Of a stretch of DNA of 64,000 bases, positions 62,242-64,000 are shown one piece after another (the stretch's first letter is position 1; the number at the start of each line of letters is the position of its first letter). Position numbers and translations under genes: made by a program. This stretch comes from Epithemia pelagica (taxonomy: Eukaryota; Bacillariophyta; Bacillariophyceae; Surirellales; Surirellaceae): positions 3,658,001 to 3,722,000 of the forward strand of contig OX337228.1 of NCBI GenBank assembly GCA_946965045.2, written 5' to 3'. The notes beneath the pieces are model-generated. The model was not told the DNA's origin. It did no database searches and saw only the letters and a program-made list of their open reading frames with translations.

Positions 62242-62671
62242 ACGTAAGGAAGCGGGTTGAATGCGGCAAATCCTCGTACTGCAACGACTCATCAACTTTG
62301 GTCTAGATAGTTGGCAGTGTGACCAACTGTAAATCCAGCCAACAACAGCGGAGGGATCTCCTCCACGTCATTACGTGTTTTTCGAGAGTACAGACAGAGT
62401 AGAACATACAAGGGAGGAAAAATGAAACAACGCTCTAGTATCAGAGAGCAACAGCATATAAAGAAAGTGCAGATTTCATGTTCTGTATGCCATTGCTCGT
62501 TGACTCTGTTCTTGGGATAAACGGAGTTAAACACACGCGTTTGTTGCGTCTTTTGTACGAGAACGGCATGTGACATAATGTTTGTAGCATGGATAGATTC
62601 TGGATACACATCGTACGACAGTAGATTGAGAATCCAACAGAATGCATCGTCGAAAGTTTCTTGGTTTTTGT
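62242..62671. other. Intergenic region between convergent genes, 430 bp
   Basis: 3' flanks of RRP7 (+) and of the small membrane protein (-). An antisense frame from 62292 overlaps the small gene in another frame and shows no family features. No repeat seen. Confidence 0.4.
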
Positions 62672-63076
62672 CTAATTGTTTTTCGTCTTGAGCCGGTTGG
62701 AAGGCATATCGGAATACGGGTGTGGTCGTTTCCACCCCATGGGTGGCGTCAAATAGGCTAAGAGCAAGGCACCGGCCGTGGCACCGACTGCAACATGCCA
62801 CTGATCGGTATAGCGGTAGACAGCAAAGGGAAGGAGAAACAAGACAGTTGTCGCCGTATTAATCATGAGAGACTTGATATCATGGCCAGCTGAGATAAAT
62901 TCAAGAGTGTGCGATGGCACAAACAACGCGAACCGACGAAGCGACAACATTCGAAAGAAAAAGAGAGAAACAATCACAGATACATGAGAAGATGGTCGTG
63001 CAAACATTGAGTTCTATTGAGGCTCATTCTTGGACTCACAATGATACGGCTTTTCTTCAGGAGAGGTAGTCGACAT
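62672..63076 (-). CDS. Small split membrane protein, 84 residues
   Basis: Two exons: 63076-63040 (37 nt) and 62889-62672 (218 nt), with a 150-bp GT-AG intron. Splicing gives MSTTSPEEKPYHSGHDIKS, then a hydrophobic region. About residues 22-38 (INTATTVLFLLPFAVYR) and 44-60 (WHVAVGATAGALLLAYL) are two likely membrane helices; a polar tail with MGWKRPHPYSD follows. The first exon is too short for a simple frame search, so the gene could be missed. The unspliced frame reads into a stop six codons after the donor. I know no family name; a small ER or mitochondrial membrane subunit is possible. It converges on RRP7. Confidence 0.65.
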
Positions 63077-63459
63077 GGCAATCTGTGTAATTTTCGTGAA
63101 ATGACAGGATCTACTGGGAACAGCGCAAATTGCAATAAGGTTCTTAATGGAGCGACGTGACTGCTTGGAAAAGTATCTACTGCATGTGGTTCCTGGAGGC
63201 GTGATGCAGGCAAGCTGGAAGAAAAGAGTCGTTACCTTGCTTGGTAACTTGCAAGAATGATCATTGATGATGATGATGATGGGAGATGACGATTGCGACG
63301 ACAACGACACAGACACACAACACATGCCCCGGAACCCGGAACTCCGACGGGCGTGGGGTAGAACCTGATCATCCCCCCACTAACACAAAAGATCCGTGTG
63401 TCTCATTACACTTCCGAGTTGCCCCCGAGATCGCCATGGTGATGGTGATGGTGATGGTG

Positions 63460-63570
63460 TACCCCTAGCGGAAGGGTGAGTCCTGGTCGTGAATGAGAGA
63501 GGGAGCATTCTGATACTCATTGCACACCACTGTCATTCACACGCACGACTCACCCTTCCGCTAGGGGGTA
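63460..63570. mobile_element. 111-bp MITE related to the large transposon
   Basis: Its arms share CTAGCGGAAGGGTGAGTC exactly, in opposite orientation (63465-63482 and 63548-63565), and extend outward to TACCCC on the left and TACCCCC (reverse strand) on the right. The ends recall the large element at 24979 (TACCCCCCAGCGG). Directly outside lie two copies of GGTGATGGTG (63450-63459, 63571-63580), a possible 10-bp target duplication, though these belong to a hexamer repeat. The body is 70 bp with no frame. It looks like a non-autonomous derivative of the same family. Confidence 0.7.
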
Positions 63571-63819
63571 GGTGATGGTGATGGTTATGGTGGGTGCCCC
63601 CAAACGGACACAAGTCCGACTGGAAAAGAATGCTTTACGGCCCAAATTCCACGTTGCTCACCATCTGTGAGAAACAATGTTGTAGCAATAATACCTTTTC
63701 CTACGAGCAAATGTTCGATTGAAGACTGATGCTCTCTTCTTGACAGAGCATCCATCAAATACGAGAGGGCTGGGTGCCATGCCCGATGTTCCTACGTAAA
63801 ACATACTCCCAGTACAAAC

Positions 63820-63845
63820 TACTCCTACAAAAAGAAGTAGGAGTA
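63820..63845. repeat. Hairpin TACTCCTAC / GTAGGAGTA
   Basis: A perfect 9-bp stem (63820-63828 with 63837-63845) and an 8-base A-rich loop. It belongs to the CTCCTA family of intergenic palindromes in this window. The nearest confirmed gene ends far away, so no function can be suggested. Confidence 0.35.
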
Positions 63846-64000
63846 ACAGTACTCTAGTAGATTGCTCATATAACGCTGCTTCTCAGACCCAACCTATCGC
63901 CTGGGGTGCCGTCGACCGAAATGCATGGCCTACAGATAGTACTCCTAATCATGGACTAACTGGTGTCGAAAGCGCTAGAAGTATCACATGCGACGATTCC

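Larger units (their letters stand above)
63077..64000. other. Right-hand region without genes; simple repeats, MITE, hairpin
   Basis: No gene is supported. It holds a GAT/ATG simple-repeat tract near 63257-63290, a GGTGAT hexamer tract at about 63437-63460 and 63571-63595 split by a MITE, and a CTCCTA-type hairpin at 63820-63845. The window ends in unassigned sequence. Confidence 0.5.

Noticed and set aside
63890-63925. Similarity of GGGGTGCCGTCGACCGA to the 3' part of the SINE (GGGTACGGTCGACCGA)
   Set aside because: Only about 15 bases match with mismatches, and no target duplication is visible; too weak to call a second copy.

Overview
The window looks like nuclear DNA of a diatom, probably a raphid pennate (inference). 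Genes are dense, on both strands, with few and short introns (58-150 bp, GT-AG). Two predicted proteins carry a signal peptide whose cleavage site is followed by an aromatic residue (SYS|F and VVA|W), the usual plastid-import signature of algae with secondary plastids. Other proteins fit a photosynthetic stramenopile: a plastid Mfd-like helicase, a plant-type vacuolar sorting receptor, CYP51 and CHD/UBR4-type regulators. There are no operons, CRISPR arrays, rRNA genes or convincing functional tRNA genes.

Layout. 1-6174: 3' part of a CHD-type chromatin remodeller (open at the left edge). 6318-8075 (-): unknown protein with an FHA-like stretch. 8495-12849 (+): two type II membrane proteins of glycosyltransferase type, with a large inverted repeat between them (10907-11529). 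13190-16528 (+): plastid Mfd/TRCF-like translocase. 17025-17912 (+): unknown. 18463-23819 (+): C-terminal module of a UBR4-type E3 ligase, apparently carrying a +1 frameshift in an A8 run. 23920-24591 (-): unknown repeat protein.

24979-29131 is a complete-looking DNA transposon: about 140-bp terminal inverted repeats (TIRs), a 10-bp target duplication, a two-exon IS5/PIF-like DDE transposase and a divergent Myb-like acidic protein, separated by a minisatellite. The right TIR is interrupted by a 540-bp nested insertion with its own 18-bp TIRs. A 111-bp MITE with related ends, also flanked by a 10-bp duplication, lies at 63460-63570. A tRNA-like SINE with Pol III A and B boxes and a perfect 16-bp duplication lies at 32344-32598.

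The second half holds a vacuolar sorting receptor (30021-32011 -), a plastid atypical SDR-like protein (33201-35168 +), CYP51 (35383-37136 -), a RING protein (37613-39901 -), a large disordered nuclear-type protein (41679-44513 +), three unknown low-complexity proteins (44961-50291 -), a TKL-like kinase (51136-52338 +), a small secreted protein (52992-53399 +), a TAZ zinc-finger protein (54022-57332 -), a methyltransferase-like protein (58624-60651 -), RRP7 (60811-62241 +) and an 84-residue split membrane protein (62672-63076 -).

The genes share no single pathway. They mix chromatin and transcription control (CHD, TAZ, AT-hook protein), ubiquitination (UBR4, RING), secretory traffic and glycosylation (VSR, two transferases), sterol synthesis (CYP51), ribosome assembly (RRP7) and plastid functions (Mfd-like, SDR-like). 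The most interesting non-genic material is the transposon family with IS5/PIF-like transposase but MULE-like ends, its MITE, the SINE, and a recurrent palindrome built on TACTCCTAGGAGTA that tends to lie 40-300 bp downstream of stop codons. All assignments come from reading the sequence; no database search was run.
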